This document shows positions 12,721 through 24,022 of a DNA stretch of 64,000 nt, piece by piece. Source of the stretch: Megalonaias nervosa (taxonomy: Eukaryota; Mollusca; Bivalvia; Unionida; Unionidae); the NCBI GenBank assembly GCA_016617855.1, contig JAECUM010093726.1, forward strand, positions 17,009 through 81,008, given 5' to 3'. Positions within the stretch are counted from its first letter, which is position 1. Every line of letters starts with the position of its first letter. The position numbers and the translations under genes are program-made. The notes below the pieces were generated by a model that was not told where the DNA came from, made no database searches, and saw only the letters and a program-made list of their open reading frames with translations.

Positions 12721-13605
12721 ATGCAGAGTGGTGCATTGAAGATGGACACGCAGATAAATGCTGAAGATAAACAATTTAAATGTGAAGTTTGTCATGAGAT
12801 GTTTAAACAAAATGGCTATTTGAAGACGCACATGAGGGTACATACTGGAGATAAAATATTTAATTGTGACACTTGCCATAAAATATTCAGGCAAAGTGCT
12901 ACCTTGGAGATGCATATGTTGATACATACTGGGGATAAACCATTCAAATGTGAAGTTTGTCATAAACTGTTTAGGCAGAGTGCTACTTTGAAGCAGCACA
13001 TGAGCGTGCATACAGGAGAAAAACCATTCAAATGTGAAGCTTGTGATAAACTGTTTAGACGGAGAAGTTATTTGAGGCAACACGCGAGTGTTCACACTGG
13101 AGATAAACCATTCAAATGTGATATCTGTGGTAAAATGTTTAGTGAGAAATCTAATTTAAATACCCACAGATTGATACATACTAAAGATAAACCATTCAAA
13201 TGTGAAATTTGTCAAAAAATGTTTACGCAGAGTGTTAGTTTGGAGAAGCACATGGCGATACATACCGGAGATAAACAATTCAAATGTGAAGTTTGCCATA
13301 AGATGTTTACGCAGAATAGTAAAATGAGGAAACACATGAAGGTACATACGGAAGTTAAACCATTCAAATGTGAAGTTTGTCATAAAATGTTTCGGCATAA
13401 TAATAGTTTGAAGCAGCACATGATCATGCATACTGGAGATAAACCATTTGAATGTGAAATTTGTCATAGCTCATTTTGGTACAGTAGCTCTTGGAAGAAG
13501 CACATGATGAGGCATTCTGGAGATAAACCATTCAAATGTGGACTTTGTGATCAAATGTTTACACAAAGTGGTGCTTTGAAGAAGCACATGACAATACATA
13601 CATGA
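12721..13605 (+). CDS. C2H2 zinc-finger protein with 10 fingers (paralogue 1)
   Basis: A single intact open frame encodes about 294 residues and starts at the first ATG. A second ATG lies 21 bp further in. Ten consecutive classical fingers (C-x2-C-x12-H-x3-H) are joined by Kruppel-type linkers, mostly HTGDKPF or HTGEKPF. The first finger begins at about residue 18 and the last ends at the C-terminus, so almost nothing lies outside the array. Such proteins are nuclear and normally bind DNA sequence-specifically as repressors or transposon silencers. No KRAB, SCAN, BTB or other effector domain is visible. Finger 7 has the linker HTEVK and finger 9 (FECEICHSSFWYSSSW) has an unusual core. An upstream non-coding or separate exon may exist. 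The paralogue at 57386-58606 has 14 fingers. Confidence 0.9.
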   Translation: MQSGALKMDTQINAEDKQFKCEVCHEMFKQNGYLKTHMRVHTGDKIFNCDTCHKIFRQSATLEMHMLIHTGDKPFKCEVCHKLFRQSATLKQHMSVHTGEKPFKCEACDKLFRRRSYLRQHASVHTGDKPFKCDICGKMFSEKSNLNTHRLIHTKDKPFKCEICQKMFTQSVSLEKHMAIHTGDKQFKCEVCHKMFTQNSKMRKHMKVHTEVKPFKCEVCHKMFRHNNSLKQHMIMHTGDKPFECEICHSSFWYSSSWKKHMMRHSGDKPFKCGLCDQMFTQSGALKKHMTIHT

Positions 13606-13760
13606 GAGAAACTACTTAAATGTGACATAGGTGAATTGTTTTCTTTGTGCTGTACTTTCAAGATGCGCATTCAGTGATTAGAAGAGGCACATTAGGATAC
13701 ATAATGGAGATAAAAAAACCAAATGCATTGCAAAACAGTTGCTGGTAAAATGTACAAGGA
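13606..13760 (+). pseudogene. Degraded extra zinc fingers downstream of the stop codon
   Basis: After the TGA, the DNA still resembles the array: GAGAAACTACTTAAATGTGACAT is a finger start, and GATTAGAAGAGGCACATTAGG and GGAGATAAAAAAACCAAATG follow. Cysteines and frame are lost. One or two fingers were once part of the array. The same relic follows paralogue 2 (58607-58760). Confidence 0.7.
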
Positions 13761-13835
13761 AGAGGTATACAATAGTCTTTTAGTTAGTTGTGTTTGTACA
13801 TTAAAGTAAAGGTTTCCCTGTTTATGTTATTTCAT

Positions 13836-13970
13836 GCTCTTAATGGCTATTGGTGGGTTATTTACTAGTACAAATTACAAGCTCTTAATGGCTATTGGTG
13901 GGTTATTTACTATTACAAATTACAAGCTCTTAATGGCTATTAGTGGGTTATTTACGATTACAAATTACAA
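13836..13970 (+). repeat. 45-bp tandem repeat, three units
   Basis: Units starting GCTCTTAATGGCTATTGGTG begin at 13836, 13881 and 13926. The other duplicate has two units from about 58855. Confidence 0.95.
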
Positions 13971-13989
13971 GCCTTTCTATGTGCATCTG

Positions 13990-16080
13990 AAGAACTGAAA
14001 TGGTATCAATTAAATAATTCTACACATGGTCTTCCTATCTTAAGTGCATCAGCACATGCTAAGGTTTGGAAATAGGCAGTACCTACCTGATGGATAAATA
14101 TTGTCAGAAATTTACCAGGGCTTTTACTGATACTCGTAGAGTCGGAACAGGACCATATCATTTCTGACAGCCAGTTTTTGTCAGTTATTAGTGACGTATC
14201 CACTGATCAGAGGTCTCAGAAATGCTTAATCAGATGTATTTAGATACAAATTTTTTATCTGGGATGCAGAAAATCACTCACTCAGGAGTCCTCCATACAC
14301 ACGAAATTGCTGGATGGCAAATTCAAACCCTTGCCAGTCCTGCTTCAACCACCTGCTGAGTGGGAAAATGTGTTGATCAATTGATCATTTTAGCTCCCTT
14401 GATATTTACAATGACAGAATACAGTGGCTGAAAGGCCCCCCCAAATGTACATGATGTTATTATAAGAGTACAGGAGAAGAACATGTTGCAATAGCTGGGT
14501 GGCACATTCAAATACATTGACTAACTGCTGAGTGGGAAATGTGCTGAGATTTACAATGACTGAATTCTGAGGCAGAAAGACCCAGATATGTACATGTGGC
14601 CATTATGAGAGTACATCAAATGAACAGACTTAGCTTTCACTGTGTTCCTTGAAATCAAGACACGTCAAGACTTAGACAAAATGCCATTTGCAAATTTGGA
14701 TAAGTATTTTAGGGTCAAACGGCAAGTTGATGAAGATTGTAATGAAATTCAAATGATTGCTGAAGCTGCTAGAACTGATGGTTTGGATGGAACATCAGCC
14801 AAGTGCAAGAAAGTGTGTGATACCTGGCTTAGTGTTTGGAATAAGGCCTTTCCTTGGATTGACAAAATTCAGCCTCTTTAATGGATAGACAAGAGATATA
14901 TATCAGTGTTGTATAGAATTTGGAAAATGAAACTCAATGACAACCACAGGTTCTTTTCATCTGGACATTTAGCCACTTCAGGTATGCTCAATATGATTAT
15001 GGGACTGCAACTTTTGCTGGTGGGACTCTTATTTTTACCAAAATAGGAGCCCTGGACTCCTAGTTTTAGAATCCTAGTGAGACCTCTGCACTGATATGTC
15101 TAACAAAGAGGCAGACATTGTATATGTTCTTTCAAGTGCAAGGTAAATGTTATTAACTTTCATTTTTTACTATTGAATTTAAACTATTAAACCAGAAAGT
15201 TATACTGATAAGCCAAAAATTTAAATTTATTTCCATTCCATTTATAATATTGTACACATGGAAACCACCAGTTTAACTTTAGATCCATTCTAGTTTATTT
15301 AATTTTGTTAACTCAAACATTTAGTGTTTCTTCTTTGGTTTTAACTCACTTTATAGTTATCAAAATGTACCCAAGGTAGACAGTGAAACCATCAATTGTG
15401 CTATACGTGCCTTATGTCAGAGAGATATGGGAATGAATGGATGAAAAGGATTGTTGCGTTGGCAACAGATGGTGCATCAGTGATGGTGATGCTGCTGCTA
15501 ATGATGATGATTATGATGATGATAAGAATAAATACCACACAAAAGATTTGTCATCATTACAAAACAAAGCATATACACTGTTGATGAATTTAATGTAAAC
15601 TGTAATAAAGTAACAACCTTGTATGTATGCTTTATTTTATTGTACAGATTTCACATCTTTTTGAGTAATTATAACAGTAAATGAGCAGAACCTTCTATCA
15701 GTCAGAAGTACAACCAGTTTTCAAAAGCAGGAAGTCCTGTAGGATTCCGGCATAAGAAAGTTAGTGTCCAACCCTGCATACCTTCATATTTCTAGCTCTT
15801 GGTGTTTGAAAAGTATGAGTAATATCAAATACCTTATTGTCACAATGAAAGGAAAGAATATAGTTATCAAATCAAGAAAAATGAAAGAAGACATTTCATG
15901 AATATTATGATTATTCAATCCAAGTTATTCCAAAGTCCTCATTATGTGTAAATAGTGTAAATTCATTAGCACGATATGTATGAGTAATATCAAATACCTT
16001 ATTGTCACAATGAAAAAGAAAGAATATAGTTATCAAATTATTTAATAATATTCAATGAAAGAAAAATAAGAATGTTGGCC
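13990..16080 (+). pseudogene. Decayed hAT/ZMYM-like transposase-derived sequence (copy A)
   Basis: Plus-strand fragments in several frames resemble proteins of the hAT-derived ZNF862/ZMYM type. They are SQFLSVISDVSTDQRS at about 14160-14220, an open stretch at 14642-14881 with WLSVWNKAFPWIDKIQP, and EWMKRIVALATDGASVM at about 15430-15485. Many stops and indels separate them. The block from 14220 on matches 60000-61690 and again 61690-63050. The order of fragments is odd, because the W/FPW block lies after the STD block, so this may be a rearranged unit and not one linear gene. A GAT-rich microsatellite sits at 15478-15530. Function is lost. Confidence 0.45.
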
Positions 16081-19000
16081 ATTTGATTTTCACTTAACCA
16101 CTTCTGTGAAACAAATCCTCTGAGAGCAAGATTCTGCATTATGCCCTGCTTCTGGTATGATTTAGGTACCATCCTCTGAAATAGATTACAGCAACATCTA
16201 CTATGTACACTTAACCAGGAAAAAACTAAACTATTTACTTCTTTGGCGTTTCATTTTTAGTATCACATTAAAAAATCATTGAACTGGGCTAAGAAAAACA
16301 TTTGTTAGAAACTATTATTCAAGACCACAGTTTAAAGAGCTCCAAAATGTTAGGTTCATCCTTGCTGCTGATGAAAAATATAGAAAAAATAAGGTGAATT
16401 TTCAACTTTGCCAAATCAAAGGAAGCTGTGCTTGTAGGACTACTGTCCTGGAGTTAATGTTGTCTAGTATATGCATACATCCACGCTAGGCGCATGAGTT
16501 GGGTTTTGTGAACAGTTAGTTATTTTTAGTGATATTCACATTGACATTGAAACATACATCAACATGTGAAGAAAGGCATTTCTTACCTTAGCAACAAACT
16601 ACACTTTCCACAATTCACCAAAAAATTAAATGAAATGCCAACTTATATCAGGTTTCCTGCCAGCAAGGTAGACATGTTAGCTTTTTCGTTGCACATATAT
16701 ACCACTCTGGTGGCCTAGTGGTTAGAGCCTCTGCCTCGGATGAGGGACGATGCGGGTTTATATTCCCCTGCCGAGTCATACCAAAGGCTTATTAAAAATA
16801 AATAGTACTCTTACAGCTGCCATGCTAGGCGCTCAGCGTTAAGAGGTTAGTGTTATGACTGGTTGGCCTGGTGTCAGGATAATGTGACTGGGTGGGGAGA
16901 TCATGCCACATGTCTGTGACATGATGCCCCTGTGCTAGACATCACTGTAAAGTGCCACACTGCAGACAACATAGCGATATGACTGAAAAATCCAAATCAC
17001 ACACACACACACACACACTGCCATTAAGCATGGTGTGCTGTACTTAGTTTAACATTCACAATTAGTGATAATTATGACATCCATGAGAAATGAATGAAGT
17101 GCCATGTTGTAGAGTATGCAGCTCTTCATACATCTTACCTGATCAGTTTGTAATTTTGTTAAAAGTTGTTTGAATCACACTCTTGCCTTGTGGGAGGTGC
17201 AGGCTCACTCAATAGAAGAAACACACACCACAAGTACAATAGTTGTATTAAAATCAGTTTTCTTATTCTTGTAAGATTGTACTTTTGTATGGAAATTGTA
17301 AAATACCTCACATTTTCTTTTAAGTCAGCAAATTTAGACTTGGTAACAAGGTGTGTAGAACAAAACAAATTCTTTTCTGTTGAGCATATCAGAAATATTT
17401 CATGTATTTCATAGAAGCTCTTACGGAAGATGATGAATGCAGACTTAGAGAATAGTCTGTAAGAGAGGTAGTGGATCTCTTGAGTTTCTGTTGAAGAGTT
17501 AAGGTGCACATTCAACAAAACGTATGTCCTTATTTGGTCTCGAGGATACATCCTAAATCGCGTATCAGCGAGAAGCTGCAATATGCAGTTTAGTTCTTTT
17601 GCAAGAAATGTAGAAGTTCATCTTTCTTACAGGTAAGCAAATGTCTGTGTTTGTAAAATTTTCCATACAAGATAGGGATTTTAATGTTTAAGATCTTATG
17701 GTGAGAACTCAGTCTTTGCAATATTTTTGTACGTTCTTTTTCTATTCTATAACATAATGTATTGGAAAGTTGAATTGTATACAAAATTTATATTTAATTA
17801 CATTGATACTATTGATTATTGTAAAATACGAGTTCACTACAACTTCTTGTTCAGTAATAATTTATAAATAAAATATTCGTTAAGTAATGGAGTTTAACAT
17901 TGCGGTATTTTAGATTAAATTCTGTAAAATACTTTTCAACTAAATGATTGCGGTATTAATCTGACATATTAAATTTTTACACAATTTTGGCTATTATGAA
18001 TTTATTCAATATATAATTATTTTGTATTACATGTATATTCTAAAAGACAGAAATTGCAGAATTGTATGAATTTGGTTGAAGGAATATTGTAATTTTATAC
18101 GTATTTCTTATATCTGAAATATAAAGTTTATGTAGATGTAATTCTATGTCTGGAATGTAATTTCATGTATCAATTCTCTCAATAATGTTTGTTTGCCAGA
18201 AACTCAGAAGATCATTTTTCTTACAGCGAACCATGCCTTTTGCTCAGCCTTCCTCAAGGTGTAGACGTATATAAACCATTACAAGTGACACCTCTTTTTA
18301 AGAGAGCCTGAAATCTTCTTTCTTCGTTTTTTTCTCTTTCTCTCTCTCTCTCTCTCAAACTAAGGGTTAAGATAATTCTTAAGTTGAGTAAATCCTTCTC
18401 ATAGCAAGTAGTGAGAAGAAGGTTATGAAAAAATCTCATAACAGATACATACCCATGGTTTTGATGCATGGAATTTAAATTTTACCCATTTATGACACAG
18501 GGAAATTCCATCCTGTGCATTTTTATGGCACAGATTGATTTCCGCCAGAGTATTAATCTTAATTACCCTTGATTCATCTATGGCATAATTTGCTGAACAG
18601 TGCACTGTCTGTTACAAGTCGACAGTATTCGCCAGAGTTTGACATTTGCTAGACTGCTCTTTACCTTTATCTGCCCCTATGCAAAATCAATATAAACTTG
18701 GCAGGGCCTATGGGTCACTAATGTCATACTTTGGGGACAAAGCTGAATAAAAGTCAAATTGTTTTGAGAAAGCCTTTGACATCTATTATAGGGGAAGAGG
18801 AAAGCGATAATTGGATTATTTTTTAAAAATCAAATATCAGTGTTTGTTTGATTGTCTATCTACATGCATCTGATTCTACCTGTGATAGAACAATACCATT
18901 TTAAAGGCCGTCAACCATAATACCATTTCAGTTACAATATTGCTGTTTGGGAAATAATAATCTCTTTAGGATAGAAACATTCAGTATATTGTTTTCGTAT

Positions 19001-19533
19001 TCTCCCCACATATTACAGTAATAAGTGGGAAACAGTCTACTGGAAACCAGAAATGTAATACCAATGCAGTGATGTGTGATAATCAGGCTATGAATTCTGA
19101 CATGTAACAAACTGTTAACTGATTACTTTACTGCAGTAATCTGGAGACGTAAGGCGAATTGGGGAATAATGTATGAGCTATTAAGAGTAACAAAGGGATT
19201 AAAGGTTGTTTATTATGGCTTCTAAGCCGTTTAATAAAAATTGGCTGACATTTGATTTTTGTATTGTTGAATTATTCTCGCATTGCCCAAGATGTTTATA
19301 GATTTTTATAGGAACATTTAAGGGTAATTACTACATGTTTTATTTCAGTTCATATGAAAATGCTGAAGCATAAGCTGCACCGCCATCTTGATCTGTTTCA
19401 TTATAGCACTTGTGACTTCGCGTGTATGTCAAGTACATAAGAATTAGAAATGTGCTTGCTCGTCAATTTCCAATTGAATGGTTATGCCACTGAAAGTGAA
19501 TATGAAGATTTTCACATATATAAATTATGTGTG

Positions 19534-19574
<41 letters not shown>

Positions 19575-20312
19575 ATTTTAAGCATTAAGATTGTTTTTAG
19601 TATACTATCGCTGACTGCAACCAGTCTTACAGGTACAACGCTCACTTTGTTGCACTAACTAGAACAAGATCTAAATAGATTTACATGTAAACATTAAGTA
19701 ATGTACTAAAGGAGATGAATAAAAAAGCGCAATTGGCTGAAAAATTAGGTCGTGTTCTGAACTTAAAGAAAGAATGGAAAATATTGCTCATCAATTACTA
19801 CACACAAGAAATGTAACAAAACAGCTATCCAAACGTATTAAAACAAGCCCACTGTACGTAAATAATTGAATTATAGATGTTATAAAAGATGGTTGATAGT
19901 GGTGGCAATATTGGATATGACCTTTAGCATAGTCTAATTAATGTCAAACTTTATGAATTTATTTAAATGTGTACTTACCAGTGTTGCACGTGTGATGCTG
20001 CTCAAACCCACACAGGTCACAAGTAATTGCATGCTCCCGTGGCCTAACTTCCCGATTACAGTGAATTGAACATCCACCATTAAACAGATTGCTTATCTTT
20101 GTTATGAGTCGCAATAAATTGATAGATGGGTATAGAAAACAGATTGGGGTGAAACAAGATGAAACAATATCTACCAGAAAATTAATTGCGTTTCACATTT
20201 AAATTTTATACAGCAGGTAATTTAGGAAAACAATACAAAAATTAAACTCAGTAGGTTGTAATAACATTAGTATACAAATAAATCCAGAAGCACCGGAATC
20301 AATGATCACCAG
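16081..20312. other. Single-copy region without a recognisable gene
   Basis: Apart from the SINE at 16704-17018, a (TC)n run at 18333-18356 and a (TG)n run at about 19530-19573, I see nothing to annotate. The longest open stretch (17159-17581 minus, 140 codons) is hydrophobic and AT-rich, with no family features or splice context. It begins with an ATG but I do not regard it as a gene. Confidence 0.5.
16704..17018 (+). mobile_element. tRNA-derived SINE with (CA)n tail
   Basis: The tRNA-like head has box A (GGTGGCCTAGTGGTTAGAGC) and a weakened box B (GCGGGTTTATATTCCCC). A body of about 230 bp (GAGGTTAGTGTTATGACTGG, GCCACACTGCAGAC) ends in CACACACACA. It was transcribed by RNA polymerase III in life and mobilised by a LINE reverse transcriptase. 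The same family occurs at 7696 (minus), 23687 (plus) and 40230 (minus). Confidence 0.9.
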
Positions 20313-20595
20313 AGCAGCAGGGAGGATGAACAGACCATTTTTAGGAGTGTTAGTTAGCGAAAATAAAGCTTCATATGAAAATGAAAGTATAAGCATCAAT
20401 AACACTAAACAGAATCGTCTACTAAGGTAGATAGACAAAAATTTCAGACCGAAATAGAGCTTCCTACGACTGGTGAAAAAAAACAAGTGTCACTGAGACA
20501 TCTGATTCGATTAATTTTTTGTGCATCAAATATATTTACCTGGATCATCCTCCCATGACAGAATCATGGGTGTGAAAAAAAAAAGAAATTGGTCT
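20313..20595 (+). repeat. Left terminal inverted repeat of the Polinton-type element
   Basis: It pairs with 39695-39975 in inverted orientation. Diagnostic shared blocks are CTCCTAAAAATGGTCTG, TATTTCGGTCTGAAATTTT and CACACCCATGA (right-hand strand). Confidence 0.9.
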
Positions 20596-20811
20596 TGCAA
20601 CCAAAAATTTTATCCAGACCTACGCGATACCTTGACCAAGGATAATGTAAATTTATCGTGTTAAATCCATGAGGAACTGCTTGAGTGTGCTAGAAGAAAT
20701 TTCTGAATTTAGTCATATGCATGTCCCCTGAACACCAAGTCTGGTTAATGTTTCGAAGAGTTTGTGTATTGACACCATTAAAGACAATCAGAAGATTGCA
20801 GTTATCTCTCA

Positions 20812-20841
20812 TCACTTTAGGTATTTGCGTATATCACTGAG

Positions 20842-20890
<49 letters not shown>

Positions 20891-21235
20891 CGGTGTTTTT
20901 TGTGACTGCCTCGAGAAATTATCCTAGTTGGATTTGGTTGTTCGTCCAGCATCACATCATGGTATACTACAAGATTATTAATACATCCATCGAGATCATC
21001 CACAGATGGAGCATCATCAGTATCAGTGATACATTCAATAATATCATTACCGTCCTTGTCCAACAATTTTGCATTTTCATTAAAATCTTTAAGCACGTTG
21101 TACAATCGCTGTTCATCTACAGATGGTGCCACTAAATACAACTTATCTCACTTGAGCCACCTCATTATCAGGTTAAGCAACAATCGCGTCTTACCAATGG
21201 ACCTATGATATTTGTTCTGATAGAATTCGGTAGCG
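20812..21235 (-). pseudogene. Virion-packaging ATPase (FtsK/HerA-type), truncated
   Basis: On the minus strand a P-loop-like motif SIGKTRLLLNLIMRW (about 21215-21160) is followed by a stop. The open stretch after it contains LYLVAPSVDEQRLYNVL, then NNLVVYHDVMLDEQP, a Walker-B-like hydrophobic strand with an acidic end. ISRGSHKKHR follows, after which a (TA)n tract (20847-20887) replaces the C-terminal part. This layout is that of the packaging ATPases of Polintons and adintoviruses, which pump DNA into capsids. The first glycine of the P-loop is lost and the protein would be about half the usual length. Confidence 0.7.
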
Positions 21236-21316
21236 CTGGATGATGTTTGACTGGTTCTTTCTTTCGAGTCGCTGAAAAATCAACGACATCCACGTTATAC
21301 AAATATAATAAATAAT

Positions 21317-21788
21317 ATGAATTTATATTGTGTTCGATCCAGAGCTCCCACCCCCACTAGTGGATTAACAACAGTAACGACGAGGAATAAAAAGCGTGCA
21401 CTTACAGGTAAGTGTATAAAATGTGGTACAAAATATACAAATTTATCTCTAATAAAACAGTTGGAGATATCGCTGCCTTATTGAAAAATTATCAGGAGCT
21501 CCATGGGCTAAGTATCCTGGTGAAAAACATTTTCCTGGATATAATGTTTGTGGTCCTAGAACCCGACTTGATATCCAACTTGACGAGCGAGACCAACCAA
21601 GGCCTGGAGAGTATCCAATAAATGTGATTGATCAAGCGTGCCACGTTCATGATGTCACGTATAAAAATAAAGATTTACAACGACATATTACAGATGTGAA
21701 GTTGATTCACTCGTTAAATTCTCTAAAAATTAAATCTCTCGGAGAAAAGCTTGCTAGCTTCCTAATAAAATCTGTGATGAAAGGTTAA
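21317..21788 (+). pseudogene. Zinc-ribbon plus phospholipase A2-like protein
   Basis: From the ATG the frame encodes a short zinc-ribbon-like segment. Its second half, GKCIKCGTKYTNL, keeps Cys-x2-Cys, and the first pair has become C-x2-S. After a frameshift near 21475 comes FPGYNVCGPRTRLD, a PLA2 calcium-loop region with one loop glycine replaced by arginine. IDQACHVHDVTY follows, the PLA2 catalytic helix with His-Asp retained. The same PLA2 fold occurs in the unique region of parvovirus VP1, where it breaches endosomal membranes, and in several adintovirus-like elements. The likely role was in entry or exit of the virion. It lies between the ATPase (opposite strand) and integrase (same strand). 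The frameshift and lost residues indicate inactivity. Confidence 0.7.
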
Positions 21789-21837
21789 CTAGAGCTAGGG
21801 GCTGGTAATTAGTCGGCCGGTTATTATTATTATAATA

Positions 21838-22949
21838 ATGGAATCTATTTATTATCACCCAAGATGATATTGGAGGGAAGAGCAGCGATTAGCAAATTTA
21901 CTGATGCGGCAGGTGTTGCAGGTTCTGTTGATGCAGGTTGGTTAGCACGACAGGAAATATGGCAAATATATCTACCACCACCTAAGAAAATACAGTAAGC
22001 AGATTTTTATATCAGCACTCCCAATGAGGTTCATCAGGCAGACATTTTGTTTTTACCGCATAATACTATTAAAACTGGTAGACGTCAATCATGCACATAC
22101 AAATATGCATTGACTGTCGTTGACGTTGCAAGCAGATATAAGGAAGCACAGCCGCTATTAACTAAAACAGCAACTGAAGTTACATCTGTGTTTGAACGAT
22201 ATTATCAACGAGGATCCGGAAAACAAGGTGGTCTACGATTGCCACTGTTGCTACAGGTTGATCTTGGCAAAGAATTTCTTGGTACAGTAACGTCGATGAT
22301 GAAACAACATAACGTGAAGATCAGACTATGACACACCGCAATTCATCGCGATCAGGCAATCTTTGAGCGATTTAATCGAACACTTGCTGGGCAATTGTTT
22401 GGATATCAGTATGCGCAGGAAATATCCATGAATAAAGTTCCGAAAGACGAGATCTGGTGAATGGTTACAAGACTACCAAGTGTGATAGCTGCGTTAAATA
22501 ATGAAACTACTCGTGGAGCTTCTATGAAGCCCATCAATGCGATCACGAAAAAACATATACCAGTACACCGACGTCACACTTTATCAAAACAACCAGTACT
22601 AGGTATTGTGACTGTCAGATATTTATATCAACCTTGTGAACTTGAAGGGGGTTAAAAATGAGTGACTGACCCAATCTGGGGTGTAACCACACATAAAATT
22701 TCCAGCGTGGTAAGATCCACGGGAAGACCTTCAACCTACAAAATAGATTCAGCTGCTCCTCAGCGTGGATTTGCATGTGAACAATTACAAGTAATTCCTG
22801 AAGATATACAATTACCACGGCCTTCACTTTTGTTAATTGGCTCCTCGATGTCGATTACATTCAAGACAGGTCTGCATCACATTTTCGCGTGTGTGACCAA
22901 GACTACTATTAATTCTATCCACGGTGAATTGTTTTGGATTATTATTTGA
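21838..22949 (+). pseudogene. Polinton-type retroviral-like integrase
   Basis: The N-terminus starts at ATG 21838 (MESIYYHP) and has a stop and a frameshift near 21870. It continues FTDAAGVAG, then HQADILFLPH (first Asp region), TVVDVASRYKEA, LLQVDLGKEFLG (second Asp), and HRDQAIFERFNRTLA (Glu present). C-terminal TVRYLYQPCELEGG and TDPIWGV follow. Internal stops lie at about 22011, 22329, 22458, 22653 and 22659, but the frame is otherwise kept from 21880 to 22870. Integrases of this type insert the linear element ends with a 6-bp target duplication. The DDE residues appear present although the frame is broken. Confidence 0.85.
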
Positions 22950-23003
22950 ATACAGCCACAACATTATTGTGTTACAGTTCGGACAGTGATTATTCTGTCG
23001 CTA

Positions 23004-23686
23004 TCATGATAAATTTAGCATCGAGATCAGGGTCGTATTATTTGTGTTACATTGCTTATAACCAGCTAATATTTTCTTTACTATATCATTATTATTTACT
23101 ATGAAGTCTATGTTAACCCTCCGCAGCTGAGATATTCTTCTGACTCGAGACACTGCCAAATAAACTAAATTTGACCATTCGATGCGATCATCAACAATCC
23201 AAATATTTGTAACGGGAATAGTTAATCCTTGTGACGAATGAATCGTTATAGGACATCCTTGCGTCCATGGAGATTTATCCATAATTAGCACGCTCTCAAA
23301 CCAAAACAATATCATTTTACACAATATTTTGTTTCTCATTAATTCCTGGAATTTCAACATCGATATTTTTCCGTCGTGTATCTGCTGGGCGATAACATAA
23401 TGGTACAGGTAGATTTGAAAATTTTTCTATATGTAACAGAAATAATTGCTGCTGAAGTGAATCACGAACTATCTTTCGACTTGCAACTATCAAATCAGCA
23501 GGACTCCGTAAATTCCAAAAATCATTTATATGTGTTTCCGGAATTAACTCATGCATTATTTCACCATGAATCTTGTCTGGTTGTATTCTGGTTAATTTCT
23601 TAAACTCTCTTAATTCAGGATCCACCGCTCTGTAATCATCGTTTCCTCAACGTATCCTCATACTAATCTACAAAAGTTTTTCAACA
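23004..23686 (-). pseudogene. PIF1/RecD-like helicase, C-terminal part only
   Basis: On the minus strand, DPELREFKKLTRIQPDKIH and PADLIVASRKIVRD are followed, after a frameshift near 23340, by ITIHSSQGLTI and YLAVSRVRRISQL. These are motifs V/VI of superfamily 1 helicases. The upstream part with the Walker A and B motifs is missing. The SINE at 23687-24022 sits exactly where it should be, between this fragment and the polymerase. The helicase appears to have been the C-terminal half of a polymerase-helicase fusion, since both fragments lie on the same strand in the right order. Confidence 0.7.
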
Positions 23687-24022
23687 CCTCCGGTGGCCTA
23701 GTGGTTAGAGCGTCCGCCTAGGATGAGGGAATTTGAGGGTTTGAACCCCGCCCGAGCCATATCAAAGACTTTTAAAAAATGGCATTAACAGCTGCCGCGC
23801 TTGGCGCTCAGCATTCAGAGGTTAGTGTTAGGACTGGTCGCTCTGGTGTCAGGATTTTGTGACAGGGTGGGACATCATGCCACGTGTCTGCGGCATGTCG
23901 CCCCAGTGCTAGACATCGCTATAAACTGTCACACTGCAGACATCGTAGCGATATGACTGAAACACTGTCAAAGCTGCGTTAAAAATCTAAGTCACACACT
24001 CACACACACACACACACACACA
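23687..24022 (+). mobile_element. tRNA-derived SINE inserted in the polymerase-helicase gene
   Basis: This is the best-preserved copy. It has box A GGTGGCCTAGTGGTTAGAGC, box B GGGTTTGAACCCC, the family body, and a CA tail of about 14 units. It is opposite in strand to the viral gene. Confidence 0.95.

Noticed and set aside
12379..13095. Long minus-strand frame opposite the first zinc-finger gene (also 13156-13467, 57290-57781, 57877-58201 and 58361-58671)
   Set aside because: These are antisense shadows of the repetitive finger array, with the regular TNFTFEWFI pattern coming from the reverse complement of the linker and finger codons.
16704..16790. A functional tRNA gene
   Set aside because: The A and B boxes belong to a SINE head. 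The same approximately 300-bp body and CA tail follow in other copies, and the cloverleaf arms are not maintained.
17159..17581. 140-codon minus-strand frame in the single-copy region
   Set aside because: No family features, AT-rich hydrophobic composition and no supporting splice or promoter context.
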